Shown here piece by piece: positions 46,129 to 56,306 of a DNA stretch of 64,000 nucleotides. The notes below the pieces were generated by a model. That model was not told the origin of the DNA and made no database searches. It saw only the letters and a list, made by a program, of their open reading frames with translations. Position 1 is the stretch's first letter, and every line of letters begins with the position of its first letter. A program made the position numbers and the translations under genes. Origin of the DNA: Halioglobus sp. (GTDB taxonomy: Bacteria; Pseudomonadota; Gammaproteobacteria; Pseudomonadales; Halieaceae); contig JAGRIE010000015.1 of the NCBI GenBank assembly GCA_020443425.1, positions 26,625 through 90,624 of the forward strand. The letters run 5' to 3'.

Positions 46129-46674
46129 CTAACGGTTTTTGAAGTTGGTCGAGGGCCTGTGCACATAGACCCGCACGGGATCTGACATGGTAATGGTCTC
46201 ACCGGCGTTATTGACCACCGCCACGGTAATATCGTGCTGGCCGCGGAACACGTTGATCAGGTCCCACATGGTGTCGCGCTGTGGGCTGCCCCAGGCTTCG
46301 CCGTCCACGAACAGCTGCAGGCCTTCGTATTTCTTCAGCGCGGGACTGACGCGCACGCTGACGGAGAAATTGCCGGGCCCCATCGGGAAGGAGGTTTCGT
46401 CAGCGGGGTTGGTGATGGTGACTGTGTAGGGTTGGGGCGCTTCTTCCTCGACCGTGCCGGCAGGGCTGCTCTCTACTGGCGCAACGTTCGGGGGTGGTTC
46501 CACCGTGTTGGTGCGCTGGATCTCAACCTGTTCTGCCGGTCGGGAACTCGCATTCGGTGCATCGGTGAAAACGACGTTGCCCTCGGCATCGGTAGTGCGG
46601 TAAATGGAATCGGCCGCGCTGTTGAACGACGCCAGCAGCATCGCAAGCAGGAGAACTCTGGACATGAATCTCAT
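46129..46674 (-). CDS. DUF4124 domain-containing exported protein
   Basis: The ~181-residue protein has a signal peptide (MSRVLLLAMLLASFNSAA) and a DUF4124 domain (SIYRTTDAEGNVVFTDAPN, residues ~22-45), then a Pro/Glu linker and an Ig-like C-terminal part (VTITNPADETSFPMGPGNFSVSVRVSPAL). DUF4124 is a small periplasmic module found near glnA/ntrBC in many gammaproteobacteria; its function is unknown. Starts at 46674 and 46665 are both possible. It lies between glnA's terminator and ntrBC. Confidence 0.8.
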   Translation of the reverse strand: MRFMSRVLLLAMLLASFNSAADSIYRTTDAEGNVVFTDAPNASSRPAEQVEIQRTNTVEPPPNVAPVESSPAGTVEEEAPQPYTVTITNPADETSFPMGPGNFSVSVRVSPALKKYEGLQLFVDGEAWGSPQRDTMWDLINVFRGQHDITVAVVNNAGETITMSDPVRVYVHRPSTNFKNR

Positions 46675-46759
46675 CTCATGTGGTCGTGAATACGCATACA
46701 CTACCAGATTTTACCCGTTTGAAAGAACAGCGGGGGCGGCAACTGTAGATGTCCGTCGC

Positions 46760-46786
46760 AAAAAAAAGCCCGCAGTTGCGGGCTTT
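46760..46786 (-). terminator. Factor-independent terminator after glnA
   Basis: On the minus strand AAAAGCCCGCA pairs with TGCGGGCTTTT around a two-base loop, followed by a run of T. It lies 20 bases after the glnA stop. Confidence 0.92.
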
Positions 46787-46806
46787 TGCTGATAGCGAGC
46801 CGGCGT

Positions 46807-48213
46807 TTATACCGAGTAGTACATCGCGAACTCGACAGGGTGCGTGGTCATATCCAGACGCTGGATCTCTGCAGACTTGAGCTCGATGAAGGCATCGATC
46901 ATGTCGTCGGAGAACACGCCACCGCGGGTGAGGAATTCGCGGTCCGCATCCAGTGCTTCCAGCGCCATGGTGAGGCTGGAGGCGACAGTGGGGATGGCCT
47001 TGCCTTCTTCGGGCGGCAGGTCGTACAGATCCTTGTCGGACGGATCGCCGGGGTGGATCTTGTTCTGGATGCCGTCGAGGCCGGCCATCAGCATTGCCGA
47101 GAATGCCAGGTAGGGGTTGGCGGTGGGATCCGGGAAACGAACTTCCACACGCTTGCCCTTGGGGTTGGCCTCATAGGGGATACGAATCGATGCAGAGCGG
47201 TTGCATGCCGAGTAGGCCAGCATCACCGGTGCCTCAAAGCCGGGGACCAGTCGCTTGTACGAGTTGGTGGAGGAGTTGGTGAACGCGTTGAGTGCGCGGG
47301 CGTGCTTGATGATGCCGCCGATGTAGTACAGCGCCTCGGTGGACAGGCCGGAGTAGCCGTCACCCGCGAACAGGTTGTCGCCGTCTTTGGAGATAGACTG
47401 GTGCACGTGCATACCGGAGCCGTTGTCGCCGACAATCGGCTTGGGCATGAAGGTTGCCGTTTTGCCGTAGGCATGCGCCACGTTGTGCACGCAGTACTTG
47501 AGTATCTGTACCTCGTCGGCTTTTTTGACCAGCGTGTTGAAGCGCACGCCGATTTCACATTGGCCGGCAGTGGCCACTTCGTGGTGGTGCACCTCGATAT
47601 CGAGGCCCATCTGTTCCATCGCGGTACACATGGCGGCGCGGATATCGTGCAGGGAGTCGACCGGGGGGACGGGGAAATAGCCGCCTTTGACGCCCGGACG
47701 GTGGCCGGTGTTGCCGTCTTCAAAATTGTGGTTGGAGGACCAGGCCGCTTCATCCGAGTGGATCTTCACGCTGCATCCGCTCATGTCCACATGCCACTTG
47801 ATGTCGTCGAATACGAAGAACTCGGGCTCCGGGCCGAAGTAGGCGGTGTCACCGATGCCGGTTGACTTGAGGTATTCTTCAGCGCGCTGGGCGATGGAGC
47901 GCGGGTCGCGGTCGTAGCCCTGCATCGTGGTCGGTTCTGCGACTGCACAGCGCAAGATCACGGTAGTATCGTCGGTGAAGGGGTCCAGCACAGAGGTGTC
48001 GTCGTCGGGGATCAGCACCATGTCGGAATTGTTAATGCCTTTCCAGCCGGCGATGGATGAGCCGTCAAACATTTTGCCGCCGTCAAAAAAGCCCGCAGTC
48101 ACTTCCTTGGAGGGGATGGTGACATGCTGCTCCTTGCCGTGGGTGTCTGTGAAGCGCAGGTCTACCCAGCGGGCTTCGTTATCTTTGATCAGCTTCAGGG
48201 TTTTCTTTGACAT
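46807..48213 (-). CDS. glnA: Glutamine synthetase, type I
   Basis: GlnA (468 residues) makes glutamine from glutamate and ammonia; a dodecameric GSI-beta enzyme. It has [27 protein letters not shown] metal Glu, the catalytic [17 protein letters not shown] segment, [27 protein letters not shown] and the adenylylation loop [11 protein letters not shown] with the modifiable Tyr. Expression is predicted to depend on sigma-54 and NtrC from the sites at 48323-48447. A terminator follows. Confidence 0.98.
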   Translation of the reverse strand: MSKKTLKLIKDNEARWVDLRFTDTHGKEQHVTIPSKEVTAGFFDGGKMFDGSSIAGWKGINNSDMVLIPDDDTSVLDPFTDDTTVILRCAVAEPTTMQGYDRDPRSIAQRAEEYLKSTGIGDTAYFGPEPEFFVFDDIKWHVDMSGCSVKIHSDEAAWSSNHNFEDGNTGHRPGVKGGYFPVPPVDSLHDIRAAMCTAMEQMGLDIEVHHHEVATAGQCEIGVRFNTLVKKADEVQILKYCVHNVAHAYGKTATFMPKPIVGDNGSGMHVHQSISKDGDNLFAGDGYSGLSTEALYYIGGIIKHARALNAFTNSSTNSYKRLVPGFEAPVMLAYSACNRSASIRIPYEANPKGKRVEVRFPDPTANPYLAFSAMLMAGLDGIQNKIHPGDPSDKDLYDLPPEEGKAIPTVASSLTMALEALDADREFLTRGGVFSDDMIDAFIELKSAEIQRLDMTTHPVEFAMYYSV

Positions 48214-48322
48214 CTTGTAGTCTCCGTAGGGCAGTAATCGAGCCAGTTACGCTGGCTCGCGTGTTGTCTCCTGACACCGGGCCAAGCAGAACGGTTCAGG
48301 TATTCTCAGAAGTCTCAATGGA

Positions 48323-48338
48323 AGCAAAAGCTGTGCCA
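48323..48338 (-). promoter_or_regulatory. Sigma-54 promoter of glnA
   Basis: The minus strand reads TGGCACAGCTTTTGCT, a perfect match to TGGCAC-N5-TTGCW with GG-N10-GC spacing. Transcription would start near 48312, about 100 bases before the glnA ATG. No competing strong -10/-35 pair was noted for glnA. Confidence 0.88.
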
Positions 48339-48409
48339 AAAAGGTGCTTAAGGTAACTCGTTGAATTTAAGAGCTTTAGTACCCCAAAAAACAGTAGGTC
48401 GACCACTAA

Positions 48410-48426
48410 TGCACAATATCAGTGCA
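48410..48426. promoter_or_regulatory. NtrC-type enhancer site, glnA proximal
   Basis: TGCACAATATCAGTGCA has the exact TGCAC/GTGCA ends and 17-base length of NtrC sites. Its centre is about 106 bases upstream of the predicted glnA start, as at E. coli glnAp2. Confidence 0.72.
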
Positions 48427-48430
48427 CTGA

Positions 48431-48447
48431 AGCTACATTTTGGTGCG
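48431..48447. promoter_or_regulatory. Weaker second NtrC site, glnA distal
   Basis: The half-site TGGTGCG at 48441-48447 is good; the other half (AGCTACA) matches 4 of 7. Its centre is 21 bases, two helical turns, from the proximal site, which would favour cooperative NtrC dimers. Confidence 0.4.
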
Positions 48448-48502
48448 TGGCGTCGATCACTGGATACGCGCTGCGCCTGCACAATTGCCGAAGCGAAGCC
48501 CG

Positions 48503-48508
48503 TATAAT
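48503..48508 (+). promoter_or_regulatory. Putative -10 element of thiI
   Basis: A perfect TATAAT lies 41 bases before the chosen thiI start; a -35 element is not clear. It lies back to back with the glnA enhancer sites. Confidence 0.4.
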
Positions 48509-48543
48509 ACCCGCCCCGATAAGACGCAATGGTTATGGCCTCA

Positions 48544-49992
48544 ATGCAATTCGTTGTCAAGTATTTCTCTGAGATCGTTATGAAAAGCAGACCGGTGCGA
48601 CGGCAGTTTGTGCGCCAGCTGGAGACCAACCTGCGCGCCGTGCTGCGGGACATCGATCCGGAGGTGGTGCTGCGCAGGAGCTGGGACAAACTGCGCGTGG
48701 AAACCCGCCATACGGATGAGCAGATACTGGCACAGCTGGTCAGCAAGATGTGCACAACTCCCGGTATCACACTGGTGCTGGCGGTTCGCGAATACCCGCT
48801 GGATGACCTCGATACCATCGTCGAGCATGTGCTGCCGGTCTATGTCTCGCGCCTGCAGGGCAAAACCTTTGCCGTGCGCTGTCGACGCAGTGGCCAGCAC
48901 AGCTTCAGTTCGCTCGATGTCGAGCGCAAGGTGGGAGGCGCACTGCTGGCCCGCACCGAGGCCGCCGGAGTGAATCTCTCGCAGCCCGACGTCACGGTGG
49001 AACTGGAGATCAGTGGCCAGACGCTGTTTGTGGTGGCCGAGCGCCATCGCGGGCTCGGCGGCTACCCGGCGGGCAGCCTGGACCCGGTGCTGTCGCTGAT
49101 GTCGGGCGGCTTTGACTCGCCGGTGGCCAGCTACCTCACCATGAAGCGCGGTATGCGCACCCATTTCATCTTCTTCCAGTTGGGTGGGCGGGACCAGGAG
49201 GTTGCCGTCAAGGAGGTCGCCCTGCACCTGTGGCAGCAGTACGGCGGCAAGCAGCGTGTGCTGTTCATTACCGTGCCGTTTGAGGAGGTGGTGGCCGAGC
49301 TGCTGGGCAAGGTCCAGGACAGCTATATGGGGGTCGTGCTCAAGCGCATGATGCTGCGGGTGGCCGACCGCGTCGCCGTGGACCTGCAGGTGGATGCGCT
49401 GGTCACAGGCGAGTGTGTGGCCCAGGTCAGCTCGCAGACCCTGCGCAACCTGGCCGTGATAGACAGTGTCACCGACCGCCTGGTGCTGCGCCCGCTGGTC
49501 GCCACCGACAAGGAGGACATCATGCAGATTGCGGAGCAGATCGGCACTGCGGTGTTCGCCGCCAATATGCCCGAGTACTGCGGGGTGATCTCGGTGCGGC
49601 CGACCACGCGGGCCAAGCTGGACCGGGCAGAGGCGCAGGAGCGCTATTTTGACATGGCGATCCTGGACCGGGCCTTTGACAACCGGCGCCAGACCCGCAT
49701 AGACCAGATGGGCGAGGAGGACTTGCAGCGCGCCGGTGTCGAGGTGCTGTCGGTGCCGTTGGCGCACAGCACCATCATCGATATCCGGCACCCCGATGAA
49801 GAGGAGGTCGCCCCGCTGAAATTGCATGTGCCGGTGTTGCGGATACCTTTTTACGAACTGCACAGCCGCATGACGGAGTTGGCGCCTGACACCACCTACA
49901 TGCTGTACTGTGGCAAGGGGGTGATGAGCCGCCTGCACGCGGCGCACCTGACCGAGGACGCCTCCCTCGATATCAAGGTCTATGCCCCCTGA
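48544..49992 (+). CDS. thiI: tRNA 4-thiouridine synthase / thiamine sulfur transferase ThiI
   Basis: ThiI activates U8 of tRNA with ATP and inserts sulfur from a persulfide, and also supplies sulfur for the thiamine thiazole. The 482-residue form has the ferredoxin-like/THUMP region (MQFVVKYFSEIVMKSRPVRRQF, DVERKVGGALLARTEAAGVNLSQPDVTVELEI), the PP-loop SLMSGGFDSPVASYL, and a C-terminal rhodanese domain with catalytic Cys in YMLYCGKGVMS. I choose the third in-frame ATG because it aligns with the E. coli start (MKFIIKLFPEI); ATGs at 48529 and 48535 are possible. Confidence 0.95.
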   Translation: MQFVVKYFSEIVMKSRPVRRQFVRQLETNLRAVLRDIDPEVVLRRSWDKLRVETRHTDEQILAQLVSKMCTTPGITLVLAVREYPLDDLDTIVEHVLPVYVSRLQGKTFAVRCRRSGQHSFSSLDVERKVGGALLARTEAAGVNLSQPDVTVELEISGQTLFVVAERHRGLGGYPAGSLDPVLSLMSGGFDSPVASYLTMKRGMRTHFIFFQLGGRDQEVAVKEVALHLWQQYGGKQRVLFITVPFEEVVAELLGKVQDSYMGVVLKRMMLRVADRVAVDLQVDALVTGECVAQVSSQTLRNLAVIDSVTDRLVLRPLVATDKEDIMQIAEQIGTAVFAANMPEYCGVISVRPTTRAKLDRAEAQERYFDMAILDRAFDNRRQTRIDQMGEEDLQRAGVEVLSVPLAHSTIIDIRHPDEEEVAPLKLHVPVLRIPFYELHSRMTELAPDTTYMLYCGKGVMSRLHAAHLTEDASLDIKVYAP

Positions 49993-50066
49993 GGGCTGCT
50001 GCCCGGCGCGCAATATTCGTACACATTTCACACAAGTGACTAGCAACGGGTGGCGGGTTAGTGGGG

Positions 50067-50072
50067 TATAAT
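50067..50072 (+). promoter_or_regulatory. Putative -10 element of typA
   Basis: A perfect TATAAT lies 43 bases before the typA TTG start; no good -35 is seen at 16-18 bases upstream. Confidence 0.4.
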
Positions 50073-50114
50073 CCGCGCCTTTTTTACGGCCCTTGGTGCC
50101 AAGAGGAACCCCCC

Positions 50115-51926
50115 TTGATCGATAATCTCCGCAATATTGCCATTATTGCCCACGTAGACCATGGCAAAACCACGCTCGTAGATTGCCTCCTGCAGCAATC
50201 GGGCACCCTCGATCGACGCTCCGACGGTGCGGAACGGATCATGGATTCCAACGACCAGGAGCGCGAGCGCGGCATTACCATCCTGGCCAAAAACACAGCG
50301 ATTGAGTGGAATAACTACCGCATCAATATCGTCGACACGCCCGGACACGCCGATTTCGGTGGTGAGGTGGAGCGCGTGCTCTCCATGGTCGACTCGGTAC
50401 TGCTGCTGGTGGATGCCGTCGACGGTCCGATGCCGCAGACGCGTTTCGTCACATCCAAGGCGTTTGAGCAGGGCCTCAACCCGATCGTGGTGATCAACAA
50501 GGTGGACCGGCCCGGCGCCAGGCCCGACTGGGTGGTGGACCAGGTGTTCGATCTGTTCGACCGTCTCGGTGCCAACGATGAGCAGCTGGATTTCCCGATT
50601 ATCTACGCCTCTGCCATCCAGGGCATCGCCGGTCTGGATCACGAGAATATGGCAGAGGATATGCAGCCCCTGTTCGAGACTGTCATCGAGAAAGTGCCGG
50701 CGCCGGCGGTGAATTCCGACGGCCCCCTGCAAATGCAGATCAGCGCACTGGACTACAGCAGTTATGTGGGCGTCATCGGCGTCGGCCGTATCACCCGCGG
50801 CAAGCTGGTCCCCAACACGCAGGTCGTGGTGGTGGACAGTGAAGGCGCGACGCGCAAGGGACGGGTGTTGCAGGTGATGGGCCACCTGGGTCTGGAGCGG
50901 GTCGATGTGGAGGCCGCCGAGGCCGGCGATATCGTCTGCGTCACTGGTATCGAGGGCTTGAATATCTCCGATACACTGTGTGATCCGGCGTGCCCGGAAG
51001 CCCTGCCGCCGCTGTCCGTGGATGAGCCCACCGTGAGTATGACGTTCCAGGTCAACGACTCGCCTTTTGCCGGCAAGGAGGGCAAGTACGTCACCTCGCG
51101 CAATATCAAGGACAGGCTGGAGCGCGAGCTTATCCACAATGTCGCCCTGCGCGTCGAACCGGGTGATTCACCGGACAAGTTTAAGGTCTCGGGACGCGGC
51201 GAACTACACCTTTCCGTGCTGATCGAATCCATGCGTCGCGAGGGCTTTGAACTGGGGGTCTCCCGCCCCGAAGTCATCCGCAAGGAAATCGACGGCGTGA
51301 TGCACGAGCCCTATGAGCAACTGGTGATCGATTGCGAGGAGCAACACCAGGGCTCGGTGATGGAAGAGCTGGGCCTGCGCCGTGCCGAACTGGAGAATAT
51401 GGTGCCCGATGGCAAGGGCAGGGTGCGGCTGGAGTTTATTATTCCGGCGCGCGGCCTGATCGGCTTCCGCTCCCTGTTCATGACGTTGACATCCGGTGGC
51501 GGTATCCTCACCCACGTCTTCGACCACTACGGTCCGGTCAAGAATGCGGAGATCGTACACCGCGCCAACGGTGTGCTGGTGTCGATGGTCAAGGGCAAGG
51601 CGCTGGGGTACTCGCTGTTCAACTTGCAGGAGCGCGGACGCATTTTCGTGGAGCCGAATGTCGAGGTCTACGAGGGCCAGATCATCGGCCTGCACAGTCG
51701 CGGCAACGACCTTGCGGTGAATCCCATCAAGGGCAAGCAGCTCACCAACGTGCGCGCATCGGGTACCGATGAGGCCCTCACCTTGACGCCGCCGGTGCGG
51801 CACACGCTTGAACAGGCGCTGGAGTTCATTGAGGAAGACGAACTGGTGGAGGTGACCCCGCTCAGCATCCGCCTGCGCAAGAAGCTGTTACAGGAGCACG
51901 AGCGGCGCAAAGCCGCTCGCGGGTAA
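50115..51926 (+). CDS. typA: Ribosome-associated GTPase TypA/BipA
   Basis: TypA is a translational GTPase linked to ribosome assembly at low temperature and stress. The 603-residue protein has the P-loop [16 protein letters not shown] (from residue ~12), RERGITI (G2), [12 protein letters not shown] (G3), [10 protein letters not shown] (G4), domains II-V and the BipA-specific PLIDNLRN start. The start is TTG at 50115, preceded by AGAGGAA, where family members begin; an earlier frame extension to 50061 covers the promoter. dtd starts seven bases after the stop. Confidence 0.96.
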   Translation: MIDNLRNIAIIAHVDHGKTTLVDCLLQQSGTLDRRSDGAERIMDSNDQERERGITILAKNTAIEWNNYRINIVDTPGHADFGGEVERVLSMVDSVLLLVDAVDGPMPQTRFVTSKAFEQGLNPIVVINKVDRPGARPDWVVDQVFDLFDRLGANDEQLDFPIIYASAIQGIAGLDHENMAEDMQPLFETVIEKVPAPAVNSDGPLQMQISALDYSSYVGVIGVGRITRGKLVPNTQVVVVDSEGATRKGRVLQVMGHLGLERVDVEAAEAGDIVCVTGIEGLNISDTLCDPACPEALPPLSVDEPTVSMTFQVNDSPFAGKEGKYVTSRNIKDRLERELIHNVALRVEPGDSPDKFKVSGRGELHLSVLIESMRREGFELGVSRPEVIRKEIDGVMHEPYEQLVIDCEEQHQGSVMEELGLRRAELENMVPDGKGRVRLEFIIPARGLIGFRSLFMTLTSGGGILTHVFDHYGPVKNAEIVHRANGVLVSMVKGKALGYSLFNLQERGRIFVEPNVEVYEGQIIGLHSRGNDLAVNPIKGKQLTNVRASGTDEALTLTPPVRHTLEQALEFIEEDELVEVTPLSIRLRKKLLQEHERRKAARG

Positions 51927-51932
51927 AGACCA

Positions 51933-52370
51933 GTGAAGGCCTTGTTGCAGCGCGTCAGCAGTGCCAGTGTCACAGTCGCCGGCGTCTGTGTCGGCGAAAT
52001 CGGCTACGGCTTGCTGGTGCTGCTGGGGCTGGACAAGAGCGACGATGAGGCCGTGGCGGATCGCATGCTCGAGAAGCTGCTCGGCTACCGGGTGTTCGTG
52101 GACGCTGAAGGCCGTATGAACAGCAGTGTGGCGGACGTGGCGGGCGGTGTGCTGCTGGTATCGCAGTTCACGCTGTCAGCGGACACCGGCAAGGGGTTGA
52201 GGCCGAGTTTCTCTTCGGCGATGCCGCCGGAGCAGGCACAAACGCTGTACGACTACTTCCTGGCGCAGTTGCGGGAGCGCCACCCCGATGTCGCGGCGGG
52301 CGAGTTCGGCGCTGACATGCAGGTCAGCCTGGTCAATGACGGGCCGGTTACGTTTCTGCTGGAACTCTAG
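51933..52370 (+). CDS. dtd: D-aminoacyl-tRNA deacylase
   Basis: Dtd (145 residues) removes D-amino acids and glycine mischarged on tRNAs. It has [15 protein letters not shown] at the start (GTG), the [23 protein letters not shown] active-site motif and the [12 protein letters not shown]-terminal motif containing the Gly-cisPro screw. It probably shares typA's transcript. Confidence 0.96.
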   Translation: MKALLQRVSSASVTVAGVCVGEIGYGLLVLLGLDKSDDEAVADRMLEKLLGYRVFVDAEGRMNSSVADVAGGVLLVSQFTLSADTGKGLRPSFSSAMPPEQAQTLYDYFLAQLRERHPDVAAGEFGADMQVSLVNDGPVTFLLEL

Positions 52371-52418
52371 CGATACCCTGGTGATGTACTGCCGGCAGAG
52401 GGCCTCACTTGTCCCTGT

Positions 52419-52450
52419 CGCTGTCGCGCGTTCCGGTCACTGCGACAGCG
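52419..52450. terminator. Hairpin between convergent dtd and elaA
   Basis: CGCTGTCGC (52419-52427) and GCGACAGCG (52442-52450) form a perfect 9-base stem with a 14-base loop in the convergent gap. No U-run is present, so terminator activity is uncertain. Confidence 0.45.
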
Positions 52451-52492
52451 CGCTCGCGTCGCCGTGCACAGTCGCGTGCCGGCGGCGCTGAG

Positions 52493-52948
52493 TCAACCGG
52501 CCGCCCGATAGCGCATCTTGCGGTGCGGTATATTGTCTTCGAGATACCCGTCACCCTCGCCGCTAAACCCCAGTGAGCCGTAGAATACCTGCAGGTGCGA
52601 CTGCGCGCTGATACAGATGTCCTGCTGCGGCCAGCGGCCCAGGTTGTGGTCGATGCCGCGCTGCACCAGTTCCCGGCCCAGTTGCTGTCCGCGCGCGCGG
52701 GGGCACACTGCGACCCTGCCGAGCGAGGACTCGGGGTAGTTCAAACCCGGCGGCAGGCAGCGCTGGTACGCGAGCAGCTGTTCGCCGCGTGTGCACAGCA
52801 TGTGCATGGCACCCTGGTCGCGGCCGTCGAGATCCAGATAGGCGCAATCCTGTTCGACCACGAAAATCTGCTGGCGCAGTTGCAGCACCGCGTACAGTAG
52901 GGATGTGCCCAGTTCATCGAAAGCGAGGGTCCGCCACTGCGCTGCCAT
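52493..52948 (-). CDS. elaA: GNAT family N-acetyltransferase ElaA
   Basis: The 151-residue protein matches ElaA: ELGTSLLYAVLQLRQQIFVVEQDCAYLDLDGRDQGAMHM at the start, the acetyl-CoA loop GRVAVCPRARGQQLGRELV, and QSHLQVFYGSLGFSGEGDGYLEDNIPH at the end. Its acceptor is unknown. Single gene, convergent with dtd. Confidence 0.9.
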   Translation of the reverse strand: MAAQWRTLAFDELGTSLLYAVLQLRQQIFVVEQDCAYLDLDGRDQGAMHMLCTRGEQLLAYQRCLPPGLNYPESSLGRVAVCPRARGQQLGRELVQRGIDHNLGRWPQQDICISAQSHLQVFYGSLGFSGEGDGYLEDNIPHRKMRYRAAG

Positions 52949-53130
52949 TATTCCCCCCGGGGAACATCAACAAAAGTAGAGTGCGTCGTTCTCGGACGCC
53001 GGTTTAGTTGCTACTATAACCCCCCAATACGGGCAGGGACAGGCTGCTGCCGGCTGTCACCTGCGATTGGGATATGACCGTATTCGGGCTGCGCGGGCGG
53101 CTCCAGTGTAAACAATGCAGGGCTTTACTG

Positions 53131-53943
53131 ATGTTGGTAAATATAGATGCGCAGGATATTTCTGCGTTGAGCCAGCAGTTCGAGAAACTGGTTGGCGCAC
53201 TGCTTGATGTAGTGCGAATGCCGGCGATGCCACTCGATGTCGACGTCACGCCAGCGGGGAACTTTCGCGGCTTCGACGGCGGCCAGTTTTACGTTGTGGA
53301 GCAGGGCTCCATTACCGCGCGGTACCAGGACAAAACGATCTACACCATGGAGGTGGGCGATATCCTGCTCCCGGATATCGCAGGCGGGCTGGATCCCCAT
53401 ATCGCTGTCTATTACGGCAGTGACTCCGGCGCGCAGTTGCGCTGCTATCCCGGTCTGGAGTTCATGCAGCGGGTATTCAACGAGCCGGCGGCAATCCGCT
53501 TGTGGACGCGCCTGCTGGTGACCTATGCAGGGTTGATGCTGCGCATTGCCGCCGCCAACCTGCAGGAGGAGAAGCCCGCAACCCCGGGGTTTGAAGTGTA
53601 CGAACCCGGCGAGATCATCATCAACCAGGGCGATCGCGCGGACTATGTGTACAATATGAGCTCCGGTGTGGCGGAAGTGCTGGTCGATGATGTCAATGTC
53701 GGCCGCATTGGCGACGGCGAGATCTTCGGCGCGATGGCGGCACTGACACACTCGGATCGCAGCGCGACCGTACGGGCGAAAACAACCTGCTCGGTGGTCA
53801 AGGTTCCCAAGGAACAATTCACGGAACTGATCAAGAGCAACCCGGCCACCATCCACAGCCTGATGATCGATATGGCGAACTCCATAGTCAATCTCAATGA
53901 GCAGTTGGTCGGCTACCAGGACAATCACCCGCGTACCACCTGA
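53131..53943 (+). CDS. Cyclic nucleotide-binding (CRP-like) domain protein
   Basis: The 270-residue protein (ATG 53131, AGGG eight bases upstream) contains two cupin-like modules. Residues ~30-135 look like a degenerate cNMP domain; ~150-255 is a recognisable cNMP-binding domain (PGEIIINQGDRADYVYNMSSGVAEVLVDD, GEIFGAMAALTHSDRSATVRAKTTCSVVKVPKEQF). The Arg of the phosphate cassette is missing: the segment reads GAMAALTHSDRSATV with Met/Thr changes, so nucleotide binding is uncertain. No DNA-binding or kinase domain is attached. It lies 83 bases before parC. Confidence 0.78.
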   Translation: MLVNIDAQDISALSQQFEKLVGALLDVVRMPAMPLDVDVTPAGNFRGFDGGQFYVVEQGSITARYQDKTIYTMEVGDILLPDIAGGLDPHIAVYYGSDSGAQLRCYPGLEFMQRVFNEPAAIRLWTRLLVTYAGLMLRIAAANLQEEKPATPGFEVYEPGEIIINQGDRADYVYNMSSGVAEVLVDDVNVGRIGDGEIFGAMAALTHSDRSATVRAKTTCSVVKVPKEQFTELIKSNPATIHSLMIDMANSIVNLNEQLVGYQDNHPRTT

Positions 53944-54026
53944 GTGACCCACAGTGAGCGAGCCAGGCAGTAATCGTCGCTGCAGTAGCACCCTATTATT
54001 AACCGCCCCAAGTACCCAGGGAAAAA

Positions 54027-56279
54027 ATGACTGAAATTCCGGAAATCGATAGCGAGGGCACCGAACAGGTGTCGATGAAGCTCTATGCCGAGAAGGCCTA
54101 CCTGGACTATTCCATGTACGTCATTCTCGACCGCGCCCTGCCGCATGTCGGCGACGGCCTCAAGCCCGTACAGCGACGTATTGTCTACGCGATGAGTGAG
54201 CTCGGCTTGAAATCCACTGCCAAGTTCAAGAAGTCGGCGCGGACAGTCGGCGATGTCATCGGTAAATTTCACCCTCACGGTGACAGCGCGGCCTATGAGG
54301 CCATGGTGCTGATGGCGCAGGACTTCAGTTACCGCTACCCGCTGGTCGACGGCCAGGGCAACTGGGGTTCCCCCGACGACCCCAAGTCATTTGCCGCCAT
54401 GCGATACACCGAGTCGCGCCTCACCAGTTACTCGGATGTGCTGCTCAGCGAGCTGGGCCAGGGCACGGTGGAGTGGGCCCCCAACTTTGACAGCACCCTG
54501 GATGAACCGGTGGTGCTGCCGGCTCAGGTGCCCAATGTACTGCTCAACGGCACCACCGGTATCGCGGTGGGTATGGCCACCGACATCCCGCCGCATAATC
54601 TGCGCGAGGTTGTCGCCGCCACGGTACGCCTGCTGGAGTCGCCCAAATCCACGGTAGAGGAGCTCTGCGAGCATGTGCTGGCGCCGGATTTCCCCACCAA
54701 TGCGGAAATCATAACGCCGCGGGAAGAGATCGTGGCGATGTATAAATCCGGGCGCGGCGGACTGCGCATGCGGGCGGTGTGGGAGCGCGATGGCGGCGAT
54801 ATTGTGATCAGTGCCCTGCCCTACCAGGTGTCCGGTTCGCGTGTGCTGGAGCAGATTGCACAGCAGATGCAGGCGAAAAAGCTGCCGATGGTGTCGGACT
54901 TGCGGGATGAGTCCGATCATGAGAACCCCACCCGGCTGGTTATTGTACCGCGCTCCAACCGCGTCGACCTCGAGGCCCTGATGGGCCACCTGTTTGCCAG
55001 CACCGATCTGGAGCGCAGTTACCGGGTCAACCTCAACATGATCGGCACCGACGGACGCCCCGGTGTAAAAGGGCTGGATCGCCTGCTGAGGGAGTGGTTG
55101 TCGTTCCGTACCGAGACCGTCCGGCGCCGGCTGGAGTACCGTCTGGACCGCGTCCTCAAACGGCTCCATATCCTGGACGGCTATCTCGTCGCCTACCTCA
55201 ATATCGACGAGGTTATCCATATCATTCGCACCGAGGATAAGCCCAAGCCCGCGTTGATGGCGCGCTTCGGCATCTCCGATATCCAGGCCGAGGCCATCCT
55301 GGACCTGAAGTTGCGCAACCTGGCGAAGCTGGAGGAGATGAGTATCCGCGGCGAGCAGGATGAGTTGCAGCAGGAGCGCGACCAACTGCAGCTGGTGCTG
55401 GGCAGCGAGGCCCGCCTGAAAACACTGATCAAGAAAGAGTTGCTGGCAGTGGCGGAAAAATACGGCGACGAGCGCCGCTCGCCACTGGTGGTGCGCGAGG
55501 AGGCCCGCGCCTTCAGCGAGCTGGAGCTGGTAAGCGCCGATCCGATCACCGTGGTGATGTCGGAGAAAGGCTGGATCAGGGCCGCCAAGGGCCATGATAT
55601 CGATCCCACCAGCCTCAGTTACAAAGCCGGCGACAACTACAAGATGTGCGCCTTCGGCCGCAGCAACCAACCGGTGGTGATTCTCGATTCAACGGGGCGG
55701 GCCTACACCGTGCCCTCGCACAACCTGCCCTCGGCACGCGGGCAGGGTGAGCCGGTCACCGGGCGCATCAACCCGCCGTCCGGGGCAACCTTCGGCGGCA
55801 TGATGATGGGGGCGGAGGACGCCCTGTTCCTGCTCGCCAGTGATGCCGGTTACGGGTTTGTCGCCAAGCTGGGTGACCTGCAGACCAAGAACCGCGCCGG
55901 CAAGGCCGTGATCAGCCTGCCCAAGGGCGGGCAGGTCTTGCAGCCCGCGCCGATTGTGTCACTGGAGGAGACCCTGGTGGCCGCCGTGACCTCCGAGGGG
56001 CGGCTGCTGATTTTCCCGCTGGTGGACCTGCCGCAGATGGCGCGCGGCAAGGGCAACAAGATCATCAGTATCCCCTCGGCCCGGGTGCAATCGCGAGAGG
56101 AGTATGTCATCGGGGTACAGGTGTTTACCGCACAGGACACGCTGGTGATCCACTCCGGCAAACGGCACCAGAGCTTCAAGCTGAAAGATCTTGAACACTA
56201 CCGGGGTGAGCGCGGCCGCAGGGGCAACAAGCTGCCGCGTGGTTTCCAGAAGGTGGACAGTATGTTGGTGGAATCCTGA
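54027..56279 (+). CDS. parC: DNA topoisomerase IV subunit A
   Basis: ParC (750 residues) with ParE decatenates chromosomes. The breakage-reunion domain has the catalytic Tyr127 ([11 protein letters not shown]) and the quinolone region [17 protein letters not shown], with Ser87 and Glu91 in the unmutated, susceptible state. The C-terminal beta-pinwheel region follows (~495-740). No parE is adjacent. It converges with the YtjB-like gene 25 bases away. Confidence 0.97.
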   Translation: MTEIPEIDSEGTEQVSMKLYAEKAYLDYSMYVILDRALPHVGDGLKPVQRRIVYAMSELGLKSTAKFKKSARTVGDVIGKFHPHGDSAAYEAMVLMAQDFSYRYPLVDGQGNWGSPDDPKSFAAMRYTESRLTSYSDVLLSELGQGTVEWAPNFDSTLDEPVVLPAQVPNVLLNGTTGIAVGMATDIPPHNLREVVAATVRLLESPKSTVEELCEHVLAPDFPTNAEIITPREEIVAMYKSGRGGLRMRAVWERDGGDIVISALPYQVSGSRVLEQIAQQMQAKKLPMVSDLRDESDHENPTRLVIVPRSNRVDLEALMGHLFASTDLERSYRVNLNMIGTDGRPGVKGLDRLLREWLSFRTETVRRRLEYRLDRVLKRLHILDGYLVAYLNIDEVIHIIRTEDKPKPALMARFGISDIQAEAILDLKLRNLAKLEEMSIRGEQDELQQERDQLQLVLGSEARLKTLIKKELLAVAEKYGDERRSPLVVREEARAFSELELVSADPITVVMSEKGWIRAAKGHDIDPTSLSYKAGDNYKMCAFGRSNQPVVILDSTGRAYTVPSHNLPSARGQGEPVTGRINPPSGATFGGMMMGAEDALFLLASDAGYGFVAKLGDLQTKNRAGKAVISLPKGGQVLQPAPIVSLEETLVAAVTSEGRLLIFPLVDLPQMARGKGNKIISIPSARVQSREEYVIGVQVFTAQDTLVIHSGKRHQSFKLKDLEHYRGERGRRGNKLPRGFQKVDSMLVES

Positions 56280-56306
56280 GCGCGGCGGCGACCGCCGCCG
56301 GCGCTC
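56278..56306. terminator. G+C-rich hairpin between parC and the converging gene
   Basis: GAGCGCGGCGGC pairs with GCCGCCGGCGCTC, with a single bulge and a short loop. It overlaps both stop codons. No U-run is present, so it may only partly terminate both transcripts. Confidence 0.5.

Noticed and set aside
48541-50046. 501-codon open frame opposite thiI
   Set aside because: Composition is that of a shadow frame (His/Gln/Arg-rich); thiI is certain.
54387-55670. 427-codon open frame opposite parC
   Set aside because: Shadow of parC codon bias; no recognisable domain.
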